A stretch of DNA of 64,000 bases from positions 80,310-144,309 of the forward strand of contig ML991844.1 of the NCBI GenBank assembly GCA_010094025.1, written 5' to 3'. Every line of letters starts with the position of its first letter. The first letter of the stretch is position 1. This document shows positions 11,874-23,083 of this stretch, piece by piece. The position numbers and the translations under genes were made by a program. The notes under the pieces were generated by a model. It saw only the letters and a program-made list of their open reading frames with translations, made no database searches and was not told the DNA's origin. The DNA comes from Viridothelium virens. Taxonomy: Eukaryota > Ascomycota > Dothideomycetes > Trypetheliales > Trypetheliaceae.

Positions 11874-14800
11874 ATGGCTGAGTATCCACGTCGCGCGTCC
11901 GCGGCTTCCCCCATTCCTCCAGCGCCGCCGCCACCGCCCTTTCCAGCGCGTCGCGCCGCTCCTCTCCGCTACAACAACGCCTTCACCAAGTTCATCATCC
12001 AACCATTCAATTACGCCGCCAGGCCCCCGAATGCGCCCGCTCAACACGATACCACCCGACCTCATACCAGCATACCCCGGATCGTAGGGTGAGTTCACCG
12101 TCGAAATCTGCCCAGACACAATCTCATGCTGAGCTTGGTCGAGACCACTTTCCTCCCAAAATGCCACCCACAGGACGGGGCTGGAGATTAGCGCTCTGGA
12201 CATATCGCCCGCCGGTACACACGCCATCCTTGCCGGGCGTGAGATCCTCAAAACAATTCTCGTCGATGGAACTAAATGTGCTGAAGAATTCAATCTTCTG
12301 GCTACGATGCGACAGTATGCCTCTCACAATTCTGTCCGCTCCAGACCAAAAGACGCTTTGGATATTCACGACGTGAAGTGGTCACACGGCGGCTTCGATT
12401 CACTGATAGCGACAGCTGCTAGCAGTGGGAAGGTCGTCTTGTATGACATTAATCGGCCCGGCGTGGAGCTCGCCCGTCTTCATGAGCACCCTCGCCAAGT
12501 TCACAAGGTCGCCTTCAATCCCCATCATGGAGCGTTGCTACTTTCAGGTAGTCAGGATGGTACGACGAAACTTTGGGATATGCGTGATTTGAAGAGGGTG
12601 GTTGGCGTCTGTCCCAGCCAATACACTCACAATGGCCAGAGTGATGGAGTTCGGGATGTGAAGTGGTCGCCGACTGACGGGGTTGAGTTTGCCTTTGGCA
12701 CGGATAGCGGCATCGTACAACGGTGGGACTACCGGCAGCCTAAGGCACCTAAGTTGAAGATCAATGCCCACAATAGAACGTGCCACGCAATTGATTGGCA
12801 TCCGGACGGTACACATCTGGTAAGTGCTGGCTCGGATAAGACTCTGAGGGTGTGGAATTTCGCCTCTGTTGTTCGACGACAAAGACCTGCGTGGACGTTG
12901 CAAGCTCCATATCCTGTACTCCATGTCCGATGGAGGCCTCCCTGCAGGTCATCTGGAGATGAAGATACTCGTGCATGGCAGAGTACCCATCTCGTCACTT
13001 CATACGACCGTGATCATGCCGCTGTTCACGTTTGGGATTTTCGAAGGCCGAACATCCCATTCCGCGAATTACTTCACTACAATGCTGCTCCTACTGATCT
13101 TCTTTGGCACTCGCAAGATCTGTTATGGACGGCAGGCCGCGAAGGTGTGTTTAACCAGACCGATATCAAGTTTGCACCGAAACCTACGGAACGGCGAAAC
13201 CTGCAGGCCTTTGCAGTTGCTTCCCACGGTGAATTAACCTGCGTATCCGGTGAAGCGCCCTTGAGAAAGAAGCCCGTCCTGGAGCCGGATACGTCCGAAA
13301 GAGGTTTATCTAGTCATTCTCCAAAGGGACTTAGCCCGGAGAAAGGAAGCTTCGGACGTAGTTCAATCGATGATAGCATAGATGAAGGCTTCCTAAGCTC
13401 GTCCTTCAAGAAACGTCATACTCGATCTGGCAGCAACAGGTCTACTAAATCGCTCAGTAACACTCCGCCGTCTTATGATGAACTGCCAAAGATAAAGTCA
13501 TTCGATGAGTCTCTGCCTCGAGAGCAACCTATCAGCCCGAATCAAATAGCTGCGAGATGTTTGACGGCTGTTAGCATACCGAATCCACTTCTATTTACAT
13601 TACTTGCTCATACATACATTTCGTCTCTTTCTGAAGACAGACATGACTATCTCGACCTGCATGCCATCTCCAAAGTGCTTGAAGGGAACTTCATACAAGC
13701 CAAACGCACCGGGCTGCACCGGGTCGCTCAGTCATTTAAAGTTCTACGCCAATTTCTAACCCAATTGCCAGCTGCTCTTGCTTTGGATAGCCCACGGACT
13801 CGCAAGGAAGTTCGTCTGCCCCATCAACTTGATACTTCACCTTCCCCAATCCCGCCAGTCATGAAAGAGAACAGATTTCCGGCTAATAATCAACATCCAA
13901 GGTTTGCAGACACAAAGGACATCAACCCGGAGAATTCCTCCAATGTACCAACTCCACTGGCGAAACCGCTTTCTGACAGAGGACCAGCACATTCAGTCTC
14001 TGCAGCTGCACTTCCAGACCCAGACAAAGATGCCACTCTTGTTCTGCCTCCATCACTTGTTGAACCTGCCACAACAACTAGTATGTCGCCCTTGCAATCT
14101 GATGCCGACATAAACCACCGTTCTCCATCCAGGTCCAACGATATGGAGTGGGCTAACCGAAACGATTCGGATGAGAGACCCAAGCTACTGCACGACTGGC
14201 AGAGGCAGCCAAAGACTTTGCTGAATCTCGAACCACCACCTTCGAGTCAGGGTATATACATACCGCCTTCCCTTGATCGACACGATTCCAACGAAAGCTT
14301 CCCAATGTTTTCGGCTTCTACAGACTCTCATAAAAATTCTGTTCCGAGCTCGTCCTCCAGTGCTCGATCAAGAACTGATCTGAGCGCCGGTGCCAGAGGA
14401 CAGCCGGACATATTAGCGGCAGCTGGTAGAGGGAGTTGCGACAGTCCCATTGTGGATAGTCAGATGCCGAGCTCTACGGATATTGTTGGGGATGACTCCT
14501 TTCAACCGTCTCCTTCGAATATGTCTGGAGTTGCCAACCACGGCATGGGCACACACTCCAGTCCAAGACATGCGGTAGTCTTGAATAATGATGACCGTGA
14601 GCAGCCATCAAGTCTGACATCCATGAGTAGCTCTCCTGAAGAGTTGCGAAAGCAGCAAACTCAATCAAGGGCAATACCTCGAGCAGATGGCAGCTTACCA
14701 AGGCGGCAGAGTGTCATCCTCGCCCCTGATAGTAGCAAAGATCTCTATCCAAGCTATGATTCTCCCATGTCCGTCCCTGGTAATACTCGGTCACCTGTGA

Positions 14801-15999
14801 TTAGTGCCCGTTTTCCTACCCAAGAAAGCCATTCTCCTAATTGCGCTGCGTCTTCACTTGGCAATTTCTCAAAGCTTCCGTCCAAATACTTTGTCTCTGG
14901 ACCTCGGGAGTCTGATCCATCAGTTGCTGGTGTTATTCTGTCTCAGCTAATGTCTTATCATACAAATCAATGCCCTGACGCTCAGACGGCCACCCATATT
15001 CTCCTTCTCTTCACACCACTACTTTTAGAAAACATCTCAACTTCTAGCTCTGAGCAACAAACCTTCCGAGGAAATGCTGTCTATTCGAATGAATCCAGTA
15101 CAGACCAATCCCAGGAGATGATTCACATGTACGAGAAGAAACTGGAACAAATCGGCATTTCACTTCTGCAAATGGAAAGCATCATGATCACATACCATGA
15201 CCAACTTATATCCCTACGCCTTTACAATACAGCTACGCAACTCCGCCGCCTCTGTTTTCCTCTCTATCCCAGTCTTTACCAACAGTTCCAGGATCGGAAA
15301 CAGATCGGACTTCTTTGCCAAATCTGCAAGAACCCTATCAACTCTCTAAGCCAGGACAATATTTGCAGCCTCTGTAAGTCTCGTCAATCGTCCTGCCCCA
15401 TTTGCTGGTGTGAATGCTCGCCATTCGAAGCTTCGACTACCGTGGAAGACCGCACCAAACGCAGAGTTCGCGGCAGGAATACTAGCATCATCAGTGAACG
15501 GCACCACTCCGAATCCATTGTTCCGCCTTACACTTCTTCTCGTCGGGTCTCGCTCGCGAGATCATTTACGATGCACTTCACCACAATATCGTCGATAGTG
15601 TCTTTCCACTCATCCGATCTTGAACGTTCGTCCTCGGTCCAACTCAAATCGCAATCCGACGACTCTACAATACATTCGAGACTGCACACGTCGTGCACGC
15701 TCTGCAACCACTCATCGCACTCGTCTTGCCGTTATGCTTGGCTCACACGCATTTCTGACGGTGGATGCCCGACGCCCGGGTGTCTGTGCGACTGTGCTAG
15801 AGGCGGTTGGCGGGATGCTAAATCAGACTGGAGGGCACAGCGAATGAGCAAGTCCAGTGGTGGAGTAGTGCGGGGGGACAGGTGGGGAGTGAAGGAGAGT
15901 AGGGCTGTGGCTATGGTGAGGGGCACGCTAGGTGCGGGCGGAAGTGCAAGAGGGGAAGAAGGAAGGCGGGTGAGGGTTGTGGATCCTGCTTTGGAGTAG
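11874..15999 (+). CDS. RTC1: RTC1/WDR24, SEACAT (GATOR2) subunit with WD40 propeller and C-terminal zinc domain
   Basis: Exon 1 is 11874-12088 and exon 2 is 12174-15999, with an 85-nt GTGAGT...ACAG intron, giving 1346 aa. The splice joins a proline-rich N-terminus to TGLEISALDISPAGTHA and AGREILKT, the conserved RTC1 entry into the propeller. WD40 repeats follow at about residues 80-420 (KVAFNPHH, GSQDGTTKLWDMRD, VKWSP, AGSDKTLRVWNF). A long Ser/Pro-rich disordered linker occupies about 430-930. The C-terminus has two Cys-rich zinc clusters, LCQICKNP with CSLCKSRQSSCPICWC at about 1115-1155 and CTLCNHSSHSSC with GGCPTPGCLCDC near 1240-1275, matching the RING-like end of WDR24. In yeast and animals the subunit works in the vacuole/lysosome-associated SEA/GATOR2 complex that activates TORC1 in response to amino acids. 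This one is long because of the linker. Confidence 0.93.
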
Positions 16000-16283
16000 C
16001 TGGTCAGGTCACAAAAAGGGGAAAGGCAGATAGGTGCTGAAGAATTGTCGCATGAATTCGACCCTCACACGCTTTGAAGTGGGCTGAGTGGTAAACCAGT
16101 CATGTCGTCTGGGCTTCCAATTCAGCTCATCTTACCCAGAAAACGGGTAGCTGCAGACCATCCTCGTATAGACTGGTGTGTACTATCAGATAAATGCACT
16201 GTGGTACGATCCACTCGTGAACGCGTACGTGTAAACTGAACGCTCTACAATATATCCAAGAGCTAGACGACAGCTTTCTTTTC

Positions 16284-17740
16284 TCAGGCATATATGTAAC
16301 AAAGAGGACCACCTATCGTGCTCAATGTATCCTTGATCCTAATCGGAGGTGCATTCACTCCCAAATCGATCAGGTCATCCTTGGTAGTGTTTCTGCTTGG
16401 AGGCACGTTGTTCAGTGTGATGGTCCCGCTCAAACTATTATCTCCGAATGTACGCGGCTTAACGTCCTGATTCTGCCATGTCCAGAAGACACGATCAATC
16501 ATCGCATGATGCAGGAAGAAGTACGGATCTGCGGGACTGGAGAAGAGATCGCCGCCTGGGTCACCACCGACAACGAAATGACCGGCTGTGTGGACTCCAA
16601 GGTAGTTCGATGACGCAAAGAAGTCGCCCTGCATGAAGGTCTGAAACCAGTATATATCGGCATTAGCGCTAATGAGAGATGAGACGTTGGCATCAGTAAG
16701 GAAGTGCGATGTGACGTATTGCGAAATGTCGCGGCGGAGGCAGCGCGGGTTATAGCCGAGTCCAGATTGCAGAGGATTGACGGGAGTGTCATTGTATGCT
16801 GGAGAGACAGGACCGAGGTTCACCGTCCAGCTAGAGAAGTTTCAGAACGGTGTTCATCAGACAATTATAGCGGGCTTCAAAGAATTATCCCAACATCCAG
16901 AACTTACTTGAAGGGTCCAGAGGTCACACACCCGCCACCTTGTTGGGGAGGGAGAACAATCGATGGAGCAGCATTGCTAGGAATATTGACTTCACCTTCT
17001 TTCACGTATTTGCCGTTACCGCCGATGCTATAGTCGCTCCCGTCAAAGAGTGATGAGCCTAGGGGATCTTCTGAGTATCTAGCCCAATTCCAGTACTTGT
17101 TCAAATTAGCAATCAAGGCGTGACATTTGAAGACTTGAACCATACTGGCTGGGAGCCCTGATAACCGCACTCATTCCGCAGAGCTTGCTCATAAGCCCAA
17201 GTAAAATATCGATGCCAAGTCAAGAAATTCCCCTAGGAAAACGAGGTCACAAGCGTGCTCCGAGAAGGGTGAGGTCATGTCACCTACCGTTCCGTGTATG
17301 GTCGTGGTTTGGTTTATGTGAACGGCGACAAAATCGTCATATCTGTTTCTAGCACCGGGTGCGAAGTCTGGTGATGATTTGGATGGCTTCTTCGACATAC
17401 ATTGCACCGCAGCAATATACTCTTGCTTCTGATCATCAGAAAACGTACTCCTGTAGCGAAATCATCATTACTGATCAGCGTTACAGCTAGCAGATACGAA
17501 AAATCCATACCATTCACTCCGAACCCTGAGTTTTTCGAATGTGCAGCTACGTGGATTGGGGAATCCGTTTTCAGCAGTGTACGCCACTAGATTTCCGAGG
17601 CCCGTATAAGCCAACAAATCAGTCTCAGTACTATTGGGATCTTGCAGTCCCCAAGGCCAGCCCCATTGCTGCGTTGTCGGAGCTGCGGAGGTGAATGAGA
17701 GCAGCACTGTCACGGCTGCAGGGACGCCCCTGATGCGCAT
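16284..17740 (-). CDS. secreted tyrosinase (binuclear copper)
   Basis: Five exons (17740-17511, 17450-17288, 17232-17146, 17095-16908, 16830-16284) give 404 aa in register. The introns are 60, 55, 50 and 77 nt with GT-AG ends. An ATG at 17740 starts a signal peptide (MRIRGVPAAVTVLLSFTSAA); an in-frame ATG-like codon upstream at 17806 would spoil it. The CuA site has His121, His129 (IHGTGNF) and His138 (FLTWHRYF). CuB has VHTAGH (His303, His307) and FFLHHAMIDRVFW (His330/331). The motifs GSQPYWNWARY and WTVNLGP are typical. The family oxidises phenols to o-quinones, as in melanin or phenolic metabolism, outside the cell. The protein ends soon after the CuB helix and lacks the C-terminal lid/propeptide of larger fungal tyrosinases. 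Confidence 0.92.
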
Positions 17741-18461
17741 GCCGAAGTTTAGTCGAAGAGAAATGACAAGGTCGGAGAAGAAATGCAGGATGCGAAACGC
17801 TACCATTAACGGTCAACCCACAGTCTTTACCGTAACACGACAATTGCCCCCCTTAATATTCTGGCTTCGGTGTTCTGCGGTAGCAGGTGCAAATTCAGAG
17901 CTTATCGAAGGTTATTACACCCACGTCCTGGCATATCTAACCCATATATACGCCGTACATGGGGTTAATTGGGCCTGATCGCGAACATGCGACCCAGGCC
18001 ATGGCGATTGTGACAAAGGTATTACGGGCTGCGTCGGTAGTTGTACAGGCATCCTAGGCGGACAACGGCTGGTAATGCGAGCTGCAAGGTTGGTGAGCAC
18101 ACCCTCGAGGAAGCGGCACGTTCTAGATAATTAATTATGCCTCATTAAGACAAGAAGCTCGAGCCAAGCTGCACGGCTGACCAGACCGGACTATTCCTTG
18201 CCAGAAAGTCGCTCAGCTGAGATCAACTTGTTCTAGAGTACGGACTACGGAGTTCAAGACAGAGAAAGCAGATGCCACACTTTTTCGCTGCTTTCAGCCT
18301 TCCTCGACTTATTTTCTCTGTGCGCGGTAGAGTAGTGCGCGGTTAAGACACGATCCGCCGAAACCCCCGCGTAACGTCAAGATTCACGAACCTCACCAAA
18401 TTTAGCAGGGAAGTTACAATTTTACTATTTCAAATATGGGGCTGTTTGGATGTTAAGCTTG
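17741..18461. other. upstream region of the tyrosinase gene
   Basis: About 720 bp upstream of the tyrosinase start, running to the minisatellite. It presumably holds the promoter. No gene or defined motif was recognised. Confidence 0.35.
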
Positions 18462-18998
18462 GTCTAGAGATCTCTGCTTTAATCTCTGCGTAGGGTTCAC
18501 CTCTCTGTAGGTCTTCGCTCTCTGCATAAGCGTCTCATCTCTACATAGTCGTCTTATCTTTGCCTAGGTCTTGCACCTCTGCCTGGGTCTCGTACCTCTC
18601 TATGTAAGTAGGCCTCGTACCTCTACGTAAGTAGATCTTGTATCTCTATATAGGTAGGTCTTGTGCCTCTACCTAGGTCTCTTATCTTGATATAGCGAGA
18701 TCTACGCAAAGAGGCGAAACCCGCACAGAGAGGCGAGACCTACGCAAAGAGGTGAGACCTGCGTAGAGAGGCGAATCCTACGTAGAGAGGTGAGACCTGC
18801 GCAGAGAGGTGAGACTTGAGCAGAGAGGCGAGACTTGGGCAGAGAGGTGGGACCTGTATAGAAAAGCGAGACCTACACAGAGAGGCGGGAACTACCTTCA
18901 CAGAGAGGCGAGACCTTCACAGAGAGGCGAGACCTACAGAGGCAAGACCTGCGTAGAGATGAGAGGTCTACACGAAAAAGCGAGATCCACATGGAGAT
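18462..18998. repeat. minisatellite with about 20-bp units arranged as a large inverted repeat
   Basis: On the right side (about 18695-18998) a degenerate unit near GAGAGGCGAGACCTACGCA is repeated about 14 times. On the left side (about 18462-18685) the units are in the opposite orientation, such as ACCTCTGCCTGGGTCTCGT, which is the reverse complement of the right-hand unit. The two arms meet near 18690, so the array could form a long imperfect hairpin. An open frame at 18809-19000 is simply the repeat read in frame. Confidence 0.85.
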
Positions 18999-21165
18999 AA
19001 GATAGGAGGCCAATATAAAGGTCAGGGATTAGATCAACTTAGATTAAGATTAAGAATAAATCAAGGATCTTTGGGAACCAAGGTTCTTCCATTTGTGCAG
19101 CAAGGTACAATAATATCCACAACTCTCTACAAATTAGACAAATCAGGCGTATATAGTAAAGTAGGTCAACAGCAAGGCGGATTGGTTTGCAACTTTCAAA
19201 TTGGGCAATAAAAGTGGTGCAAACTGTGTGAAACAGTGAAAATTGTAGTTTGACTAGTAAATTTGGTGAGGTGTGTGAATTTTGACGTTGCGCGGGGGAT
19301 TTGGTGGATCAAGTCTTAATCCCACAACGTTGGGCGGTCTAGCAGAAGCATGCTCGACAGAGCCGACAAATTTTGACAGGACAACAAACCAACCTCTAGA
19401 CTGATATGTTAGTGCTCAAGACGCAGGAACGCAGGTCTGCTAAATGTCACTCGGCCGAAAATTAATGTTTAGATCTCGATCCATTCGTAGGGAGTGTGTG
19501 CTCAAAGTGCTGGCTAGATGATGATCAAGTCTGTGCAGTCAAGTACAGTAAGGTTAGAAGGCTGGCACTGAAACAGACGATGGAGAAGAATCCAGTAGTG
19601 TTTTGGGAGACTGGAGAGCTTTGTCTTGCTGTTGTCAGAATAACGGCATTTCAAGAGCACTCAACGCAGTTGGTGAGCGTCGACTTGTTGAACAGAGTTT
19701 GGTACAAGTTTTGCATACCCTGTAGAGCATCGAGAATGTGGAGTCCGGGGGTCAGGCCCCTCTTTCAATGATCGAAACAGGGTGCCATTTCATATTCAAA
19801 TTGTTACAGAGTATCAGTCAGGAAATGAAGAAGGCGAAGAAGGTGAGGTAGGGTACAAAGGACGCCAAGGAGTCACGCGTCAGAGATCCGGCTGGGCCGG
19901 TTCAGGATACAATTGGCACAGCGGACCAATGAGAGACCGCTCAATTTGGCACACTGGGGCGAGCTCCGCACCTCCGCAGGTCAGATCGAATCAAACTTTG
20001 GATGACGGCGTGGGGTCCGACGGCGATCTGTTGAACGAGCCGGGCACTCAGGGAACTCGACTGGCACCAGGATGACTGAGAAAGACGGTGGGCGGCGTGG
20101 CCGGGCAGGGAAGGTTCCCGAGGTTATGCCGACCTAGATATCTATCTGCACTGCTCTCCATGTCTCCCTCCAATCCTTTCCCTTTCCCTTATGCGTACCA
20201 TGGCACGGCCCAGTGGCTCCAACGACCCCTCGTACGCCACAGTACCACATGTTGAAAACTTTATTCCGCGAACCCATGCCAACTACTTCTCTTTCTGAGA
20301 CGCTCCACGAACGGTCCTTCACATTGCAGTGGCTTAGCCTGCAACCCTGTACCTGCCCCAAGCTGCTGCTACCGAACTCTTTCTTCAGACACAGAAGATT
20401 CACTCCACAATTCTCCTGTAGGATCAAACTCCTTTCGTAGCTCCTTAGGAGCAACATAAAACTCGTTCGTTCCGTTACGTGATCTAATGCCATGGAGAAC
20501 CCGGTTAAAACAGGCGTCCAGCAAATTATGAAAGATCTTCATCCTGGGCGAGCCATTCCGGATCATGTAGGGTGCGTATCGGAAGGAAAAAAATCCTCAG
20601 ACTCGAGCACAAAAGTCTCAGACCATGTCCAATTATGATTTGCGGTTCATCATCTTCCGGTCCGGCTCGATTTTCGCTGTTCTCGCTATTTACTCCTTTT
20701 AGCTCCCATGTGCGTAGCAGCGAACCCATTGGATGCCCTTGAACTAGGTCTGATGGCGGAGAAGGAGCGCGTAGATAGTGATGATCCATGGTTCTCGGGT
20801 CAGACGTGAACATGCAGATGACTTAACGCTACTCGGAAAGACTTCCCCGTCCCGTGGTCGTAGGGATTCTCGCTACGCTTCAATGCCCCATTATTTTCTT
20901 GGTCCTGGCGCGCTGATGATCTTCGCTCACCCTGCTCTTGATGTACTGGACGCCTGCCCAAGGTGCTTCAAATTCCTATTGTGGTATATATGTTTTTTTT
21001 TTCCTTCGCAATGTCCCAATGATGCATCAATGATTCCCCCAAATTCAGCTCCCCTCCAAGTGCCAGATAGCAGTTGTACAAAAGTATCTAATACGTTCGA
21101 CTCATCACGGTCTTTCTGTCGATACCACTCAATAGCCCGGTAGTAATCGCGAGCGCTCAGCACTC
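18999..21165. other. 2.2-kb region without a supported gene
   Basis: The region lies between the minisatellite and the rhodopsin-like gene. Short frames on the plus strand (19496-19771, 19782-20075) have no recognisable motif. On the minus strand, 20566-20369 encodes a coding-looking stretch (FHNLLDACFNRVLHGIR, ELRKEFDPTGELW) that I could not tie to a start codon or family. A T9-T10 tract lies near 20993-21002. Confidence 0.3.
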
Positions 21166-22662
21166 ATGCCTGCACTTCTCTCAGTTAGAGACAATGGGCC
21201 GCCGCCACTGCCTTCTAGCTATGTTGAATACAGCAACGCCAGTGGCATTCTCGCCATTGTTGGCACTCTTACAGCGCTGGCGCTGTTGGTAGTGCTGCTG
21301 CGAATCTACGTGCGAGCATGCATGTTGAAGGTCTTTGGCATCGACGATCATCTCATGGTTTTGGCTATGGTGAGGGAACTGCATTCATTCCTAGTTACGT
21401 TAATGTTAACACCCACAGTTGCTATCATGCATGCTACTGGTCTGCTTTGTGGAAGAGACGAAGAATGGTCTTGGCAGGCACTTCATTGTTGCTCTTTCAG
21501 ATCCAACAACATATAGGACATTCCTGATTGTAACGGCAATCCATCAATCCGGCTCGAAATCTTTTATTTACTAACCGCACACTAGTGGAACTGGGTTCAT
21601 GCCATCCTCTTTGTGCTTTCAAATAGCACCCTCAAAATATCCGTTGCTTTTTTCCTAATGCGAATCACTGCAAGAACGCACTATCATCGCTTCCTCTGGG
21701 GAGTGGTCAGTGAGTGGTCCACTGACCTTGCAGCATCGAACCTACTAATCTTCCTCACAGTCTTCATCATCCTCTTCACCATTGCTTGCTTTGGTACACT
21801 CCTGTTCCAATGCATTCCTGTCTCTGCAGCATGGGACAGTTCGCTGCGACCCCCACCCTTCGGCCACGGAACGGCAAAATGCTATTCGCTTACAATCTTT
21901 CGCGACATCGGGGTTTTCAATAGCAGTATAATGATGGCTACCGACGTACTCTTTGCCTCTCTACCGGTGCCACTCATTTGGTCCCTACAGCTCAACAAAC
22001 GTCAGAAGATATCTCTGATTTGCGCTCTGGGTCTAGGATTCTTTAGTTGCGCTGCGAGTCTTGTCAAAACGGTTCTGCAGTTCAACTTTTTAAAGAACAA
22101 AGACTGGACGGTTCATGATAGCTTCGATGTCTGGGCCTCGGTTGAAGTGAACGTTGGCATTCTAGCAGCAAGTCTACCCGCACTGAAGCCTTTATTGAAC
22201 GGGATGCTTGAGCCGGTCAAACGAGCTCTTACCGGATCATCAAAACTTCCCGGACTGGACTCGAAAGGCAGTTCGAACCGCTCCAGAAAGGCATCATCGA
22301 TGTTTGGAGTTCGCGTCATCAATGGCAGAAGTGCAAGCAGTCTCGGATATCTCAAGCACTCGAGTGATAAAGACATACCAATGAATCTGCTCCCAAGCGA
22401 GACAATCCACGCCAATCACCGGGGTTCCTTCTGCGAAGGACCAAAAGGAGGATTTGGGGTTGGCGTTTCTAGCGGAGAACTTTATCCTTCGCACAGAACT
22501 GAGATTGCAAGCACATCCGACGACAGAAGGGAATATGGCGGAGGCGTTACGTGGTTGAATTACGCGGCTCAAGGCAGTGACGACAATCTTAACTATTCAC
22601 AGCCAAGTGGTGCGAGTGGAAAGAATGGGATCATGAAGACTACAGAAGTCAGACTTACTTGA
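21166..22662 (+). CDS. seven-TM fungal rhodopsin-domain (Pth11-like) integral membrane protein
   Basis: Four exons (21166-21369, 21419-21529, 21586-21709, 21761-22662) give 446 aa. The introns are 49, 56 and 51 nt, with TTACTAAC and CTACTAAT branch sites in the last two. The spliced protein has a hydrophobic N-terminal helix (GILAIVGTLTALALLVVLLRIYVR), the family motif KVFGIDDHLMVLAM, a loop KNGLGRHF, WNWVHAILFVLSNSTLKISVAFFLMRI, IACFGTLLFQCIPVSAAWD, and further helices to about residue 280. A long hydrophilic cytoplasmic tail follows. This is the conserved rhodopsin-like domain found in large numbers in Pezizomycotina. There is no CFEM cysteine domain. Some relatives, such as Pth11, are surface-sensing GPCR-like proteins; most are uncharacterised. 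The third intron is a multiple of three without a stop. Confidence 0.88.
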
Positions 22663-23083
22663 ACTGAAGACTTTCATCCATCTCTCGACCATCCATCGAG
22701 CTTGGATTCTCGGACCGCATTTAATGGGAGGCGACGGCGTTGCATTTTTATGTATGGCACAAATGTAAGGATGTAAAGTGATCACTGGGGTTTTTTTTTT
22801 TTTTTTTTTTTTTTTCTCTATTTCGAGGAATTGGGGTTCGATGGACGAATATGGCATATCTGGAATATGACGAATGTACTGTACTAAACACCTCGATTTT
22901 CCGTTCTCGGAGCATGTAAATCTAATATACCTATAGATAAAAGAGGAGCAACTTGATGATTTGATAGCGTCTCTGCTTGAGCTACTGCATTATTGATGTG
23001 GTATGCCATTTTGGAGTTTCAACACGGCCTTGCTAGCGGTGTACCGGGATATCTCATGCAACACTCAGTCGCTCCCTTCGAGT
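22663..23083. other. convergent 3' intergenic region with a poly-T tract
   Basis: About 420 bp lie between the two converging stop codons. It contains an uninterrupted T run of about 24 at 22793-22816. Otherwise nothing is recognised. Confidence 0.5.

Noticed and set aside
954-17740. A secondary-metabolite gene cluster (dehydrogenase, methyltransferase, ABC transporter, tyrosinase in one region)
   Set aside because: No polyketide, peptide or terpene synthase lies among them, and conserved housekeeping RTC1 interrupts the run; the genes look independently placed.
18809-19000. 63-codon open frame rich in Arg/Glu
   Set aside because: It is the minisatellite unit read in frame; the composition follows the repeat, not a protein.
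19496-20075. Two adjacent plus-strand frames of 91 and 97 codons
   Set aside because: No shared motif, no splice signals joining them, and non-coding-looking composition.
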